DNA from: Megamerina dolium
Taxonomy: Eukaryota > Arthropoda > Insecta > Diptera > Megamerinidae
DNA length: 64,000 bases
NCBI GenBank assembly: GCA_963854835.1
Contig: OY978527.1
Span: 34,582,540 to 34,646,539 of the forward strand
Direction: 5' to 3'
The notes under the pieces are model-generated. The model did no database searches, had not been told where the DNA came from, and worked only from the letters and a program-made list of their open reading frames with translations. Positions 17,503 to 29,879 of the stretch are shown piece after piece (the first letter of the stretch is position 1; the number at the start of each line of letters is the position of its first letter). The position numbers and the translations under genes were made by a program.

Positions 17503-18269
17503 GGGTATATGACTATAGATAGTTTGTGGATATATATTTGCATATTTTAAAATATTAAATTGTGTAATTGTGACGTTACTATTTTATTTTCAATCAAATA
17601 AAATATATACATATATGTATTAAACTTAACTTTGGCTTGAGAACGAAATCAGGAACACGGGTAGAATACGACACCCTCATGAAAAAAATATATAAAATTA
17701 CCTTTCCTAGAGAATATTCCTGTGAACAAAATTGATCAAATTCTTTTTGACAATTTACCCCATCCGAGGACATGCACATGTTACATTCGCCAGTTGAGAG
17801 CGAAGATAGTAGATTGAAAAGGATTAGCAAAATTCATCAAACGCTAGCGAATTTGCTAGAGTAGCTGGCTGGTCGCTAGAGTAGCTGGCTGCAGGGATTG
17901 TTGAATTTTACATATATACATGTTATGTGTGTTAAGTAGTAAACAGGTTGGCTGCGGCTGCAACATTGCAACAACCGTCAACACTTAGATAATATAGATT
18001 TCTTATGTGGATGTACAAACTGACTGCAACACGACGACAATTGATGCAACAAAATGAAACGTAAACAATTAGCAACACTGAAATTGATTTGTGAAACATG
18101 TAGTAAAAGTGATTGTATCTTATTTTTAGAATGAAATTTTAATTTTGTCGTTATCGACACACAAATTTTAATGCAGACGCCATCTTGTCGTTGTTGTTGT
18201 TGTAACAGACAACGAATTCGAAATCACGAATATTCATGTAAATCAGCTTGAGTGTTGTTGTGTCTATTG
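17503..18269. other. Intergenic, no gene seen
   Basis: AT-rich. A short direct repeat (agagtagctggctg, twice near 17855-17892) and a (GTT)n run near 18186-18203 are the only notable features. Confidence 0.5.
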
Positions 18270-18640
18270 ATCAGTACCAGGAAGACGGCAGCCTCCAGGG
18301 GGTGCGTCCACAGTGCAGAGGGGGCCAAACTGGTAGGCCTTCTGGGTCAGGCGAAAAGATGACGGCTGTCGTGTGGGCTCTGTTGGCATCGCGGGCATCT
18401 GTCTGGAATTGTATCAGCCAGCCGGTGCAAGTAGCAGTTCAGATAGACGCTCCAAAGTGGCACGAGCGGATCTAGGGAGCTGTTGTTCGCAGTCTTCTAT
18501 TGGCGGTGGGCGACCCCTCAGCACGATGTTATGAGCATGATCCTCGATGGCCGCCTCCACCGCGCATTGATGCAGTGAATTCAGAGCCGCCCTATGCGTA
18601 CTACCATCTTGTTGTGTTGCAATGTTGCTGGTGCAGTGAA
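18270..18640 (-). pseudogene. LINE ORF2 C-terminal fragment, frameshifted
   Basis: A GC-rich island in AT-rich surroundings. On the minus strand one frame reads NSLHQCAVEAAIEDHAHNIV, then RGRPPPIEDCEQQLPRSARA. A neighbouring frame continues LNCYLHRLADTIPDRCPRCQ, then SPHDSRHLFA and LWTHPLEAAVFL. The C-P-x-C...H...H pattern before a tryptophan motif is the familiar C-terminus of several insect LINE ORF2 proteins. At least one frameshift and one stop are present. Confidence 0.7.
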
Positions 18641-18793
18641 TCCTAGTTACAGCTATACTGCTGCGAATACAAAATAAGTTGTTAACTACATTACTGACTC
18701 ATATTCAAAGAATCTCAATAACCAAGCGAATTAAGAACCAATCAAACACTGTGCCGTCATAGTTGTTGTAGTATAATTAACTGAGAGGTAATA

Positions 18794-19797
18794 CAGTGGA
18801 CCCTTGGTTTGCGAAATGGTGAGTGGTTCGGAAAATTTTAAAAAACCTACTGGCATTCATAATTGTGGCCAAATGGGTATTTTTTTTTGGAAGAGATGGT
18901 CAAACGAAACTTATATAACAGCAGAGGAGAAAGCAATGTCAGGCCACAAACTAATGAAATAACGCTTTACTCTGCTTTTTTGTGCCAATGGAGGAGGCGA
19001 TTGAAAATAAAACCACTCCTCATCTATCATTCAGAGCATCCATACAGCTTAAAAAAGTATATTGTCGACAAGAGCAGGCTAAGTGTCATATGGAAGTCCG
19101 ACAGTAATGCTTTGTGCCTTGCTTGTTATGGAAAATGCTCCTTCTCATCCACCAGGGAAGCTCAAATTCATCAAAATTCACTTTTTGCTTTCTAACACCA
19201 TTCTATGACAGTAAGTTAATTCTAACTTCAAGAAGCTCTACACTAAAGAACTTTTCAGTGTTGCTTCGAAGTGACTGATGGAACATATCTCACACTAAGA
19301 GTTTTGGAAAGAACATATTTGGAAAGGTATGGGAAAGTGTTAACAAGAGAACTCTCGACTCTTCCTGGAAGAAACTTTTTGCTTTACAGCAAGGAGATGA
19401 GACTATCACACGAGGAGGTAACAGAAGAACAACAACCGTCTAGTGCAATAAGAGAAATGCTAAAAGCATGGGTGTCTGTGGCATCATACATTAAAAAGCA
19501 TCACCCCAATCAGACAGTGGCTAAGGCCCACCACAGATTAATGCTCCATCGTATTTGCGACAAACGAAAACAAACGACTCTAGATAGCTTTTTGTTAAAG
19601 AATAACAGGTTTTTTTTACATTTGCAAATTACAAATTGTCTCATTTCGTTCTATATTCAGTTCTCTAAAAACATTCAAATACTTTAGTGAGTACTATTTT
19701 CGACCTGGAACACATTATTTTGTTTTACATTGATTTATATGAGAATAATGGCTTTACTCAACGAACATTTCGCATTTCGGTTACCGAGGGTGCACTG
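18794..19797 (+). mobile_element. Pogo/Tigger-like transposon, internally deleted and decayed
   Basis: The ends are CAGTGGACCCTTGGT (18794) and its partial complement ACCGAGGGTGCACTG (to 19797), each flanked by TA. Within 1004 bp lie broken pieces of a Tigger/jerky-type transposase: ALLVMENAPSHPPGKLKF and FLLSNT near 19110-19195, then DGTYLTLRVLERTYLERYGK and AWVSVASYIKKHHP at 19270-19600. The N-terminal DNA-binding part is largely missing and several stops interrupt it. Confidence 0.75.
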
Positions 19798-21112
19798 TAT
19801 TCTGGTCAGACAAGTCGTGTTAGCTAGTTATTTAACAAAAATCAATTTTTCAAATGGTGTAGTGAGTTTTTTCTTTGATTCATGAGGGCACTCTGTGTTA
19901 GCTCCATTTGATGTTAAAACGTCATTTTAAATGACTATGATTATCAAATATTGTATATAAAGTGGTTTTCTAACTTAAACGACGATTTGAACTAAAATTG
20001 CATTTAATGTTTTGACTATAACTGCGGACCAATAAATTTAAAACTTGATTTTCTACGCCTCTCCACTTATTACCTTCGGCATTACCATCAACGGCCGGCA
20101 TCAGCAGCATTTGATTTGCGGAAAATTGCAAAACCAGTTCTTCATCTTCTTTTTCTTTGTAACGTTTAAATTCTTTGCATATGTGAAAAATTAAATGCAC
20201 CCTACCACACATATTGTATATGTATTTATGTATGAACTTGTAATGTAGCAAAAGTTTATAGCTTTTAAACTCCTTTCAATATATCGCTTCATAACAAAGT
20301 AATTAAAAAAAAAATTAAAATATCAATAAAATTAATTAATAACAATGATGAGATGAGATATTGGTTCAATCGCGAAATGACGGATCGACAAATCTTTTTA
20401 GTATGATGCCGTTTGACTGATGCCTGCACACGACGGCAACACCAACTTTCATCAAGAACGCATCCTATGTTTAGCAACTTGTACTTTTTCATATACCTTT
20501 GTTTGTACGTATGTATATACACATGTCTATGTACCTATACAAAAAATAAACACATTTGTTTATAAGTCATTTGATTAACATAGTTGCATAGACAAATGTT
20601 GCAGTGCAAATGTTAATTACTACTCATAGTATAATGAAATATTGTTGAGATTCAACTTGAAGGTAGTTACAAAATAGTCATAAAAAAAACATAAATAAAT
20701 AAACTTAAAGACTGCTAAACGAGGTTTTTTTACTTTAGTACATATTCGTATGTACATTAAGGTGGAGTGAAAAATGTATTTTTTTTTTTGGAAAATGGCT
20801 TTGTAATACCTGTAGAAAGTTGCCGTTTTAGATAAACAATAACACAGTATTATTTGTCGCATCGGATGTTGCCGCCAACGTAATTAGGTTTAGAAGAAAC
20901 AACCCAAATTGACCTTTTTAAAAAACCTAATCTGTTGAAAACGATTTTCCTTTGCAACAGGACTTCTGCACCCTCGATAATCTGTTTGGTTCGGATATAG
21001 GTAACGATCTATTTGTCTAATGTTTTTAAAGGATGGATAACCAGCTTTGGGTGCGCCTACATTGAGAGATATTCACTGCCTTAGTAATGAATACTAAATC
21101 TACATCAGTCCA
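19798..21112. other. No supported gene; one unassigned minus-strand frame
   Basis: Mostly AT-rich. On the minus strand around 20165-20030 a frame reads KEKEDEELVLQFSANQMLLM and continues PAVDGNAEGNKWRGVENQ. It is less AT-rich than its surroundings and could be an exon or a TE remnant. I do not recognise it and cannot find splice partners. Confidence 0.3.
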
Positions 21113-21125
21113 GCGATGAGGAATA

Positions 21126-21490
21126 AAAATAAAAAAATAAATATGTGGCAGTTAAAGCCCCAAAGGGCTCATTGGCCGAGCTTCTCTTCCATTACTGCTG
21201 TGCGTCTTAAATTTTGGACAGTATTAGAATGGACCTACTTATTTTAGCCGGTTCCGAACGACAGAACACTTGTGACATCACTTTTTCTGAGCTTTGTCAC
21301 AGAGTTATTTTTAGAAGCTTTTTCTTGGCAAGTTGTTACTGTCCGAAGAATTGCCAATTGCTTGCCGACAGGTGGGTACCGTTCGAAAGAAAAATCGTTT
21401 CGATATTAAATTTGTTATGCATCAGCCGGGTATTGAAACACGACCTACAGATCAGAAGGCGAACACACTAACCACTGAGCTACCGCACCC
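21126..21490 (-). mobile_element. tRNA-derived SINE, full length
   Basis: A 365-bp element on the minus strand. Its tRNA-like head lies at the right end (GGGTGCGGTAGCTCAGTGGT on the minus strand) with an A box TAGCTCAGTGG and a B-box-like segment. The tail ends in an A/T-rich run at the left. A perfect 13-bp target duplication GCGATGAGGAATA flanks it (21113-21125 and 21491-21503). It matches 62524-62888. Confidence 0.85.
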
Positions 21491-21503
21491 GCGATGAGGA
21501 ATA

Positions 21504-21800
21504 CGATAATTAATTGCAGGCTCCAACCAATTTGAAACAAGATTAGACACTGCGTGAAGCTCAACTGAAATAATTCCATCCGGTACAGAGGACTTGAATG
21601 GTATGAATGAGTTCGAGTTTCGACTTATGATGCGCTTGGGTAGGGTTCTAAAGAGGCTCAGTGTTTTCAGAAGAAGTTCCAGTATTTCGTCGCTACTGGA
21701 TGTTCACGTTCCGTCTTATTTCAGTAGTTAACTTGAGCAATCAGGACTTTTAGCTAGAATTTTCCAAGGTGAGAACCCTAACTCCAAATCCAAGCCCAGA
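21504..21800 (-). pseudogene. LINE RT fossil (R1-like), target of the SINE
   Basis: Minus-strand translation gives a decayed PFKSSVPDGIISVELHAV, resembling the K-A/S-P-G-P-D-G-I motif at the start of LINE reverse transcriptases. The DNA is similar to 51341-51600, another fossil of the same family in the same orientation. Confidence 0.55.
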
Positions 21801-21860
21801 GAAAATAAAATGCCTGTAAATAGCAACAAATATCAATACAAAAAACCAGCTTAGTATTCA

Positions 21861-22229
21861 ATGTTAGAAAATAAAATAGAAGTTATTAGCAGGGATATGG
21901 ATTACATCATCAGCGGCGTTCAAGGTGGGAGGAGTAAAATTAGTAAAAAAAAAAACAAAATATTGAAATTACACACACAACACGATCCATCAAATAGAAC
22001 GATATTTCAATTACGATACAACATCAAACAAAAATTAGCTAAATATGTTGAAAAATTACGCAGATACAGCGAAAGCTACAATAGAATAACAGACAATGGT
22101 ATCTTTGTGATAAACGGAAATCGCTTCTACAACAATTTGCACAGTCAACAGGTAAGCGCTACTGCAGTTGCTAATAACAATATAAACATAAATGTAATTG
22201 AACGATTTATAAAGGCAATTTTTGACTGA
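21861..22229 (+). pseudogene. Open frame, possible LINE linker fragment
   Basis: 122 residues, very basic. The segment KYVEKLRRYSESYNRITDNG, then FVINGNRFYNNL, resembles the region between endonuclease and RT in some insect LINEs (RLRRY...F..N...FY..L). The rest is low-complexity. It may be coincidental. Confidence 0.4.
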
Positions 22230-23320
22230 AAACGTCACATATAACACAAAATTAGTGTGGCTCAAGTGTATTCACAAACAAGCAACAATAGTTGCGTCAT
22301 ATGCGACAAGATACACACAAATTTTACTACAAAAATACCTCACGACGTTCCAGAACCCGATAGTCTAGTGTTTAATATAAAATTAAACTCTTTGGCTCGG
22401 TATTGAGTAAAACCAGAAGCAACTGATACCCTTTGGTGTCAGTTAGGAGATCAGATCAAATAAGGGAATAAGACATCTATATAATTAAATCCTCGCGTAA
22501 AATAATGTGTTAAATAAGTTAAAGTTCCTGAAAAATATTCTTAGAATATATTTATATTGCAAGCAATTTATCTCTGAGGTTTATTTTTTGATTATCTTTC
22601 AACAAAATAATCTTAAAAAATAACGTTCAACCCAGCATCATAAAGGCTGTCGAACAGTGTTATTCATTATTTAATTTAATATGTTTAAAATGTCAAGTGT
22701 TTAAATTTTTTTTGTATGAATTTCATCATTTATCATTTCTGAACATGAAGTTTATATTGTAGAAAAAATCAAACAAAAATTCTAATATTCAATATTAGCT
22801 CAATTAATTGGCATCTTACTCTATACTTATTTGCTATTGCTATGTTTGGTCACTGGCATTAATAGTTATTTATTAAAACCATTATTGACCACAATGACCA
22901 TTTGTTAGCAGGTTTTCGAGTTTTTATTGTTGTGATTTTACACAACATCAATGGTTAACCCTTGTGTTTGTGTGTGCAAGAAAATAATACAGTTTGTAGC
23001 GCTAAAGCTGTTTGATGAGTGATTTGGACATTGATTGGTATTTACTTATTATAGAACTGGTTTTATTTTCAAATTTTATTATTGATTTTGTCACTTCGCT
23101 ATACAAATAAAAATAATTCTAAAAATGTGATGAATTTCTACTAATATTACAATTTTCGAAAAATTGAAAAATTGCGGGGGCAGATCTAAGATTTCTCCAT
23201 GGGGCGGTTTAGACGATCATATTTTCCTTATATTTCCCTACTTAGCTGTTAGTTGTGGCTAAATATCGATGTTGCCACATTGGAGTTTGTTATTTGTTAT
23301 CGAAAAGGAGGCAATTAGAA
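22230..23320. other. AT-rich intergenic, no gene seen
   Basis: No coding pattern or repeat recognised. It ends in a less AT-rich patch (23220-23330) with a tatcgatgttg motif that may be a promoter. Confidence 0.4.
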
Positions 23321-23324
23321 TGAA

Positions 23325-23344
23325 ATGACCGAACAAGAAATAGT
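23325..23344 (+). other. Possible first coding exon (MTEQEIV..)
   Basis: ATGACCGAACAAGAAATAGT is followed directly by the strong donor GTGAGT. Upstream lies a DRE-like tatcgat (about 23262) and a purine-rich segment. No downstream exon was found in the window, so this is only a candidate start of an unidentified gene. Confidence 0.25.
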
Positions 23345-23499
23345 GTGAGTCCACTATCATTTGCAATTAATTGAAATGTCGTTGATTATTATATTACATT
23401 TCTGCTATTCTATATGTTACCTAGTGGTGGACCCATTTATTAAAAAAAAATCAATTAATTTGACTCAAAGAGACTTGCTTACATAATATTTTGAAGATT

Positions 23500-24260
23500 A
23501 TATCGCGCAAGTGGTCACTGTGAGCACGAATGACGTAATGTGCCCGTTTTTCGGCCATTTTCTGTCATATTAGCCAGTGCCTCAGGTGTTATAGGGGCTA
23601 TTTCCTGTCGGATTTTGGTCTTAAACTCATCTAGTGTCCTTGGCTTCCTAATATAAACCGTTGACATCAAGTAGCTCCACAGGAAAAAGTTTGGCGCTGT
23701 CAATTTCTCGCGAACGTGGAGGTCAGTCATAATCGCCATTTTTCGAGATGAGACGAATAGGGAATAATGACATCAAAAAATTGATTGTGTCACGAGCTGT
23801 GTGTGATGGGGCACCGTCTTGTTGAAACCAGAAGTGCTCCATACCATTTCCTCTAAAAATCGGAATAAAAATTTCGGTGTTCTTACGATCATCTTCGAAA
23901 AAGAACAGTCCGATGATCATATTCGTACAAATTCAGCATTATACTGCCACTTTTAGGTCGTGAAGAGGTACTCCTTGAATAATTTGAGATTTTTATTAGA
24001 ACCGTGAGGGTGTAAACTCTCAATTTTGTCTGTCTACCGTTCCGTTGAACGTGAAATGTGCCTCATCACTCATGATGATTTTTTTTTGCAATTTAGAAGT
24101 CATTTTGAATGTACAGCACATTCGGATGGCGTATAGTGCTCCATTGCAAATCATTAAAGTTTCATATACGTGCTCAATGGCAGCTGCAAATCGATACCTG
24201 TCAAAGTTATAGTGTTGTCTGATGGATCCACCTAATATGATCAACCCTGTATATATCAAA
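23500..24260 (-). pseudogene. IS630/Tc1-mariner-type transposase fossil (copy 1)
   Basis: Minus-strand frames carry MSDEAHFTFNGTVDRQN (near the first catalytic D), then MEHFWFQQDGAPSHTARDTI (the second), then a broken W-P-P-R-S segment and KPRTLDEFKTKIRQEIAPIT. This is a recognisable insect transposase type, with related fragments at 32975-33460, 58268-58795 and 61561-62460. Frameshifts and gaps separate the pieces. Confidence 0.8.
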
Positions 24261-24956
24261 TATTATTCGAGAGTGATGACAAATTTTATTTATGAATGTG
24301 AGCTGTCAAAGGCAATCAAGAAAATACAGTAGAACGTAATGAAAATATGAATGAAAGTATTCATCTATACTATACGAGTACTATATAAGTACTCGTATGT
24401 TTGAACAAATTGAAAACCAAAATTTATCATTCATATTTGAATATTTGTAATAAATCCGTTTATTCATAAATTATCGATTTAAGATTTTGTCTTTTGTGCA
24501 TAAATGAATAAAAATGAGATGACATCAAAATATAAAATCAGGTTTAGATAAATTTGAAAAAGATGATGGAGATATACATATATGAAGATTAAATATAAAT
24601 ATGAAAATAAAGTTTAAGACGAAAAGAAAACTGAATCAAATTTTTACAACTATCACAACGCTCTAGGTTGGTCGATTATGTTTAACAAAAAAAAAAAAAA
24701 AAAAAAATAGAAAGTACAAAATAGAAAGTTTGGTCTCGATTTAAGCATTTTTAGAACTCTCTCATGAGCAATATATATATTTGGATAAGTAATGGAAATC
24801 ATGGAGATGGTAAGGCCCTCTACATCTCAGAGAATGACTTCTGTAATCGCTTTTTACTCCTTCCGTTTTCCACTGGGCAAATTCATAGTATGGACGTTTT
24901 TAAGGCACACATACATATGTGAATATGAATATGAATATGAACTCTGGTATAAAAAA
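24261..24956. other. AT-rich intergenic, no gene seen
   Basis: Contains a poly(A) run at about 24688-24708. Nothing coding recognised. Confidence 0.5.
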
Positions 24957-26297
24957 AAATCTCCTTACAGTCGGCTGGGGCCGACCAAATTATACCCTGC
25001 ATATGTAGAGGTATATATAAAAAGTTTGCTCGTATATCCATCCTTTTCTTCCACTACTTTGTATAGGACCTACATTAAGAAGCAGGCGTACCTCACCAAT
25101 TTTGGAGGATCAATTTCTGCCTATAATACTAAACTACATAGGTTGCAATGGGTTGACCTAGGCGTATTATTTAGTAAGTGATGGGTGTTTTAATGTTTAA
25201 GATAAATCCGAGACTTTGTACGGAAGCTATATAAAAAGTGGGCGTGACTTATCTCTTTCTTGTATATCTAATTAATTTTTCAATATCAATCCACACCTTA
25301 AATTTGGTTGTCCTACGCTAAATGGTTTGTAAGTTATGGAGCTTAAAAGTTTTAGTTTAATTCCCTTGACTTTGTATGGGAGACTCATGAAGAAGTGGGC
25401 GTGGCACACTGATTTTCTGCCAGATTTTTTGCCGATTACGATATTAATTTAAGTGTCAATCACGGTTATTCTAGACAGAAGATTGCCGAAGTTACAGCTG
25501 TTTCAATTTAAAATTTGTATGGGGGCTACGATAAACAGTGGGCGTGGTGTGCCCATTTTCTGTGAGCCTAGTTGCTCGTACAATACTAATCCACACCTTA
25601 AATCTCGTTATTCTACGCTGAATAGTTTGCAAGTTATAACCGCAACTTTGTATGGGAGACCCAAAAAGGAGTGGGCGTGGCACACTGATTTTTTGCCATA
25701 TTATTTCCATGTTAATCTAAGTGTCAATTATGGTTATTCTGGACAGAAGATTGTAGAAGTTACAGCTGTTTCATTTTAAAAGAAGTACAGACACTTTGTA
25801 TGGGAGCTACGCTAAAAAGTGGGCGTGGCTCACCCATTTGGCGACGTTATATAGTAGTATAATATAAGTCTATGTGCCAAATATTGTTATCCCAAGTGGT
25901 ATATTATGTGAGTTATAGCAAGTTAAGGATTTTGAAAATTTCGAGGTTAGTCGTTTTGAATGCTTGGTGTGGGCGTGGTTATTGACCGATCATGCCCAAT
26001 ATCAATCCCCTCCGTACCCTTGGATCATAGATTACTTATGCCAAATTTCATCGAAATAGCTCAATATTTACTCAAGTTATCGTGCGAACCAGCCAAGTGA
26101 CAGACAGACGGACGGACGTACGGACGGACGGACGGACGGACGGACGGACGGACGGACGGACATCGTTAAATCGAAAATTTAAGCGACGCTGATCACGAAT
26201 ATATATCTATGTCTATATCTCCGGAGATTCCTTCAAGTGGACACAAACATCTGACCGAAATGAATATACCTTGCATATTGCATTATGCAGGGTATAA
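24957..26297 (+). repeat. GGGCGTGG-rich dispersed repeat, copy A
   Basis: About 1.34 kb, starting ATCTCCTTACAGTCGGCTGG and ending in a segment complementary to TATACCCTGCATA. It contains at least six GTGGGCGTG motifs (about 25238, 25395, 25538, 25671, 25819 and 25969), spaced roughly 130-160 bp and each next to a TTTGTATGGGAG-like phrase, then a CGGA tetranucleotide array (about 26107-26160). Copy C (41442-43015) is the same in reverse orientation. Confidence 0.85.
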
Positions 26298-27029
26298 AAA
26301 GCTGCATTACGACACAAAACTGTTATATTCATATAAGTGATATTAATAGTATAGGTAGAGTGTGTTGTTGTCATATCATATCATTTTCACGTTTTCTATT
26401 TACTGTGTGTTTGGCTTTTGTGTCACACTCATAGTACAAGCGTGCATCCATATTTAGTATACTTATGCCATGAAATAAGTGCATATGCGATTCAAAAATT
26501 AACATTATTACTTTGACGATTTACAATTGCATTTATGCAAATACATTTGTATGAAATTGTTATTGACAGTTAGCTATCTTATATGGTGAAAGTTGTGCCA
26601 ACTATTACCGATTTGCTATTACAATTTTCTTACAGAAGCATGTCTAACTAACCCTCAAATATTGAAAATTCACGCAAATATATGAAAATAGTACATGATT
26701 ATAAAATGTGATAATGTGCTAAATGGTCATATTTAATCAATATTTAAAATATAATCAATTTTGTACACAATATAAAAACGTTTACATTGACAATAAAATA
26801 AAATTGTTGAAAATGAAAAACAAAAAAGAAATGAAATGTTGGCATTTTTTATTTTCAGTTTTCGCATTACATTGTTCTAATTTGCATGACATTTCAAGTA
26901 CCGGTTTTTATATTGTAATTAAAATTATTATGCTTGTGCTAAAAATTAATAATTCATGTCCTAGACTGACTTTATACTAAAAACTAAGAGGTGTTGTGAA
27001 AAAATTTGTTTAAAAAATGCTTTTAAACA
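26298..27029. other. AT-rich intergenic, no gene seen
   Basis: No coding or repeat pattern recognised. Confidence 0.5.
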
Positions 27030-27720
27030 CTTTTTTTCAAGTGTAGGATCTGTGACGATCAACATCTTCAAAAACTACTATTGAATACTGCGTTCATGTG
27101 GTTGTCACTAGAAATATGATATTTCATGAATGACGGGCTATACCCGCCGGTTTTGATTCAATGCTCGCTTCAATTCGAGGAGTTGTAGCCGGTAGCGTTC
27201 CCCATTAATGCTTGCACCCGGTCTTAGCAGCTCATAACTTTCTGATCTCACCAAACACATAGTATCGCTTTCGAACCATGGATATTCGGCTTTGGAGTCG
27301 ATTTGCGTGGTATTTAGATCTCACATATAAATTTTTCCATTAAGGATTGTTGAAATAGATCTATCTTCCGCCCCCCGTAATGATACGATTCAAAAAAGAC
27401 TTCCATTTGTAGAGTTGAAGCAACATTTCAGTTACGCAAAATCGATTTTCGCTGTCTCTTGGTTTCACTCCATATGGAACCGAAATACCCATTTTCTGGA
27501 TAATACACATCTTCTTCAGACGCACTGAAAGTGTTTGCTGAGTCACTCCCCAAGATTCAGCAAGCTCCTTTTGAGTTTGACATGGGTCTTTGTTCAATAG
27601 AACCTCCAATTCAATGTCTTCAAACGTTGCAGTTCTTTTCTCACGCTCTTTTGAAATCACTACGACTTTCCGCTGTACTTTTCTTCAAATGAAAACCAAA
27701 AAGCAAATCTTTCAGCCACT
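27030..27720 (-). pseudogene. Mariner transposase fossil (copy 1)
   Basis: Minus-strand frame from 27660 reads TATFEDIELEVLLNKDPCQT, QKELAESWGVTQQTLSVRLK and FLNRIITGGGR, the mariner second helix-turn-helix and approach to the catalytic core. Further left, frameshifted pieces match the mariner segment with P-N-I-H-G-K and Y-E-L-L. Several stops are present and the C-terminal part is missing. Confidence 0.75.
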
Positions 27721-29870
27721 GGGGTTTTGTAGACACAAATGTTAACATAGTCAGAGCCAAAGGTACTTCGACTTGCCATCGTCCGCTCTAAAAACCTTTA
27801 GGCGCGGCTTGTCAGCATAGGTCAACAACTTATGTTGAAGATAGTACATTTTCGATATTAAATGTGGGGGAAGAGGTCCTTCATAATTTTCATTGCACAG
27901 AGTCGTTCTGCAAAGTCGATTGAGTTTTGCAGGAATATCGAACAAAGATATTATAGTATATATGTAGGTAATCCCGCACCGGAGTGCCGAAAGCGACTTA
28001 TCTATCAACAATTAGGTGGTGTGTGTTGATCTGTTTTCTTAGATATTCTCCAGTATTTGGTTCAGCTACAAAATTAATGCTTTTGTAGTGGATCAGGTTT
28101 AAAATCAGGAATTGCATTGTGCTTCATTGCGAAGAAATGCTTGAAATGATCTTAACTTTATGTATGATACTTGGTTGAGACAAGCAGTTAAAATTTTTAC
28201 CCATCTTAATGTACATATGTACATTGTACATTCGAATTTAAAAAAAAAAGCTAGACATAATTTAAACACAGTATGGTGCTACATATTTTTGTATAAACGG
28301 TTTCCCACATTTGTTAAACGTAAACAAACTCAACAAGAACAGCAACAACATAAAAAAGAAGACAAAGACACAACACATTTACAAAGAATTCATTATAAAA
28401 GAAAATCAACCATTAAGTCGTTGAATTTTTTATGACTTCGACTTCACTGTGGTTTAAGACATCTTTCAACAGCGAATTTTAACTAATGTTAAATGATGGT
28501 ATTTCGTATTATTAACACTTCCATAATGATATTTGTTATAGTAAACCTATGTGTGTACTTGCTTACATAAATGCTTTAACGTGTTAACGCTTGATTAAAC
28601 GTATTAATAGTTAATAATACTCTCTGCTAAGAAATGTCTTAGGCTTTTAAGTAAAATACATATATTTGGGTACAAATATTCTTCAATGCTACTTCATGAG
28701 AACATTTACAGAGTTTACACAAGGTCTCATAAGGTCATACGTAAATTGATATAAATAGATATTAATAAAGTAGATATAAAATGCTATAGCTGTGAGCGCA
28801 CCATAACATGATACACCCATATCTCGTTATACCACCGTATAGCGAGGTTGGCTGTAAAGCAAAAAGCCATATAAAGAATAAATTTATTCGATTTTTTTTT
28901 TATAAATAAACGAAAAAAAAACAAACTTAAAAAAAAATCGTAAGAAATACCTGATCACAAAAAAAAAATTCTTTCAATGGAGGACCTTCTTCAAAAAATT
29001 CCGTCCACACCACTGTACGGCACATATAATTATTTCAATGTCCGACAATGTTTGAAAATGTGCATTATCTGATGAAAACAGTACAAAAATGTTATATTTT
29101 TCGAAAGTATATAATGTTTATCAGTCAAGGTGCAGGGTATATATTTATGGTACATATGTAAGCTTAGGTAAGCTTAGCTATTTTAACGACATTTGATTTA
29201 AATTTATTATATCGGACTGCAGCATTGATTACATACATTGTTTTCCGCATGCAAAAATTATCAACAAGCTTAATACCGACAGTGTTGTATTGTTACTTGT
29301 GGTTTGAGTTCTGATTTTGGGGTTATGACTAATTTTATTTCCACTTAAATTGAAATTACAATAAATCTGACCATGAATGCGAATGACACCAAAGAAACAT
29401 AGATATAGATAGAGAGAGAGAGAATTATATATTTATATTACCTTCGGTATATTCGTAAGTGTCTGAGAAACTAATGAACACTCAGATTTTTAATGAATGA
29501 ACATATTTTTTTTCTGTGAATGATTCATTCTTTTGTGATTTAAAATTCCGATCGATCATATTGTTGTAACAATAGTCATTATTGGAGCATTGAATTAGGC
29601 CAGATTTTAAATTTAAATTGTTTATAAAAAATTGTTTATAAATAATTTCACTCCACGTTGCTTAAAAAATCATTTTCCTTCCACGTTAATAAATAATATG
29701 AAAAAACGTTTCTCTTTGGTGCAGAGAGTATAGTTTCTGCTATATTACGAAAAAAAGTTTTATTATATCAACTGAGTCTTTCAATACAGATAATTCATGC
29801 CCGTTGTTGACCTTTTTTACGGTTTCATTGTAGAACCTATCTTGTTGACAGAAAACGTTCTATACCATTT
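27721..29870. other. AT-rich intergenic, no gene seen
   Basis: Scattered short open frames show no conserved pattern. One Q/K-rich frame (28160-28435) is low-complexity. A (GA)n run lies near 29410-29424. Confidence 0.5.
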
Positions 29871-29879
29871 GAAGAGTTT

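Noticed and set aside
25453..25779. Protein-coding ORF in the GGGCGTGG repeat
   Set aside because: The frame reflects repeated noncoding units, and the same sequence is open on both strands in copies A and C. There is no domain.
26107..26160. CRISPR-like array
   Set aside because: It is a simple CGGA tetranucleotide repeat with no spacers, in eukaryotic DNA; the same applies to 41577-41640.
28160..28435. A 91-residue Q/K-rich protein
   Set aside because: Low-complexity, no conserved motif, no splice context; composition is like the surrounding noncoding DNA.
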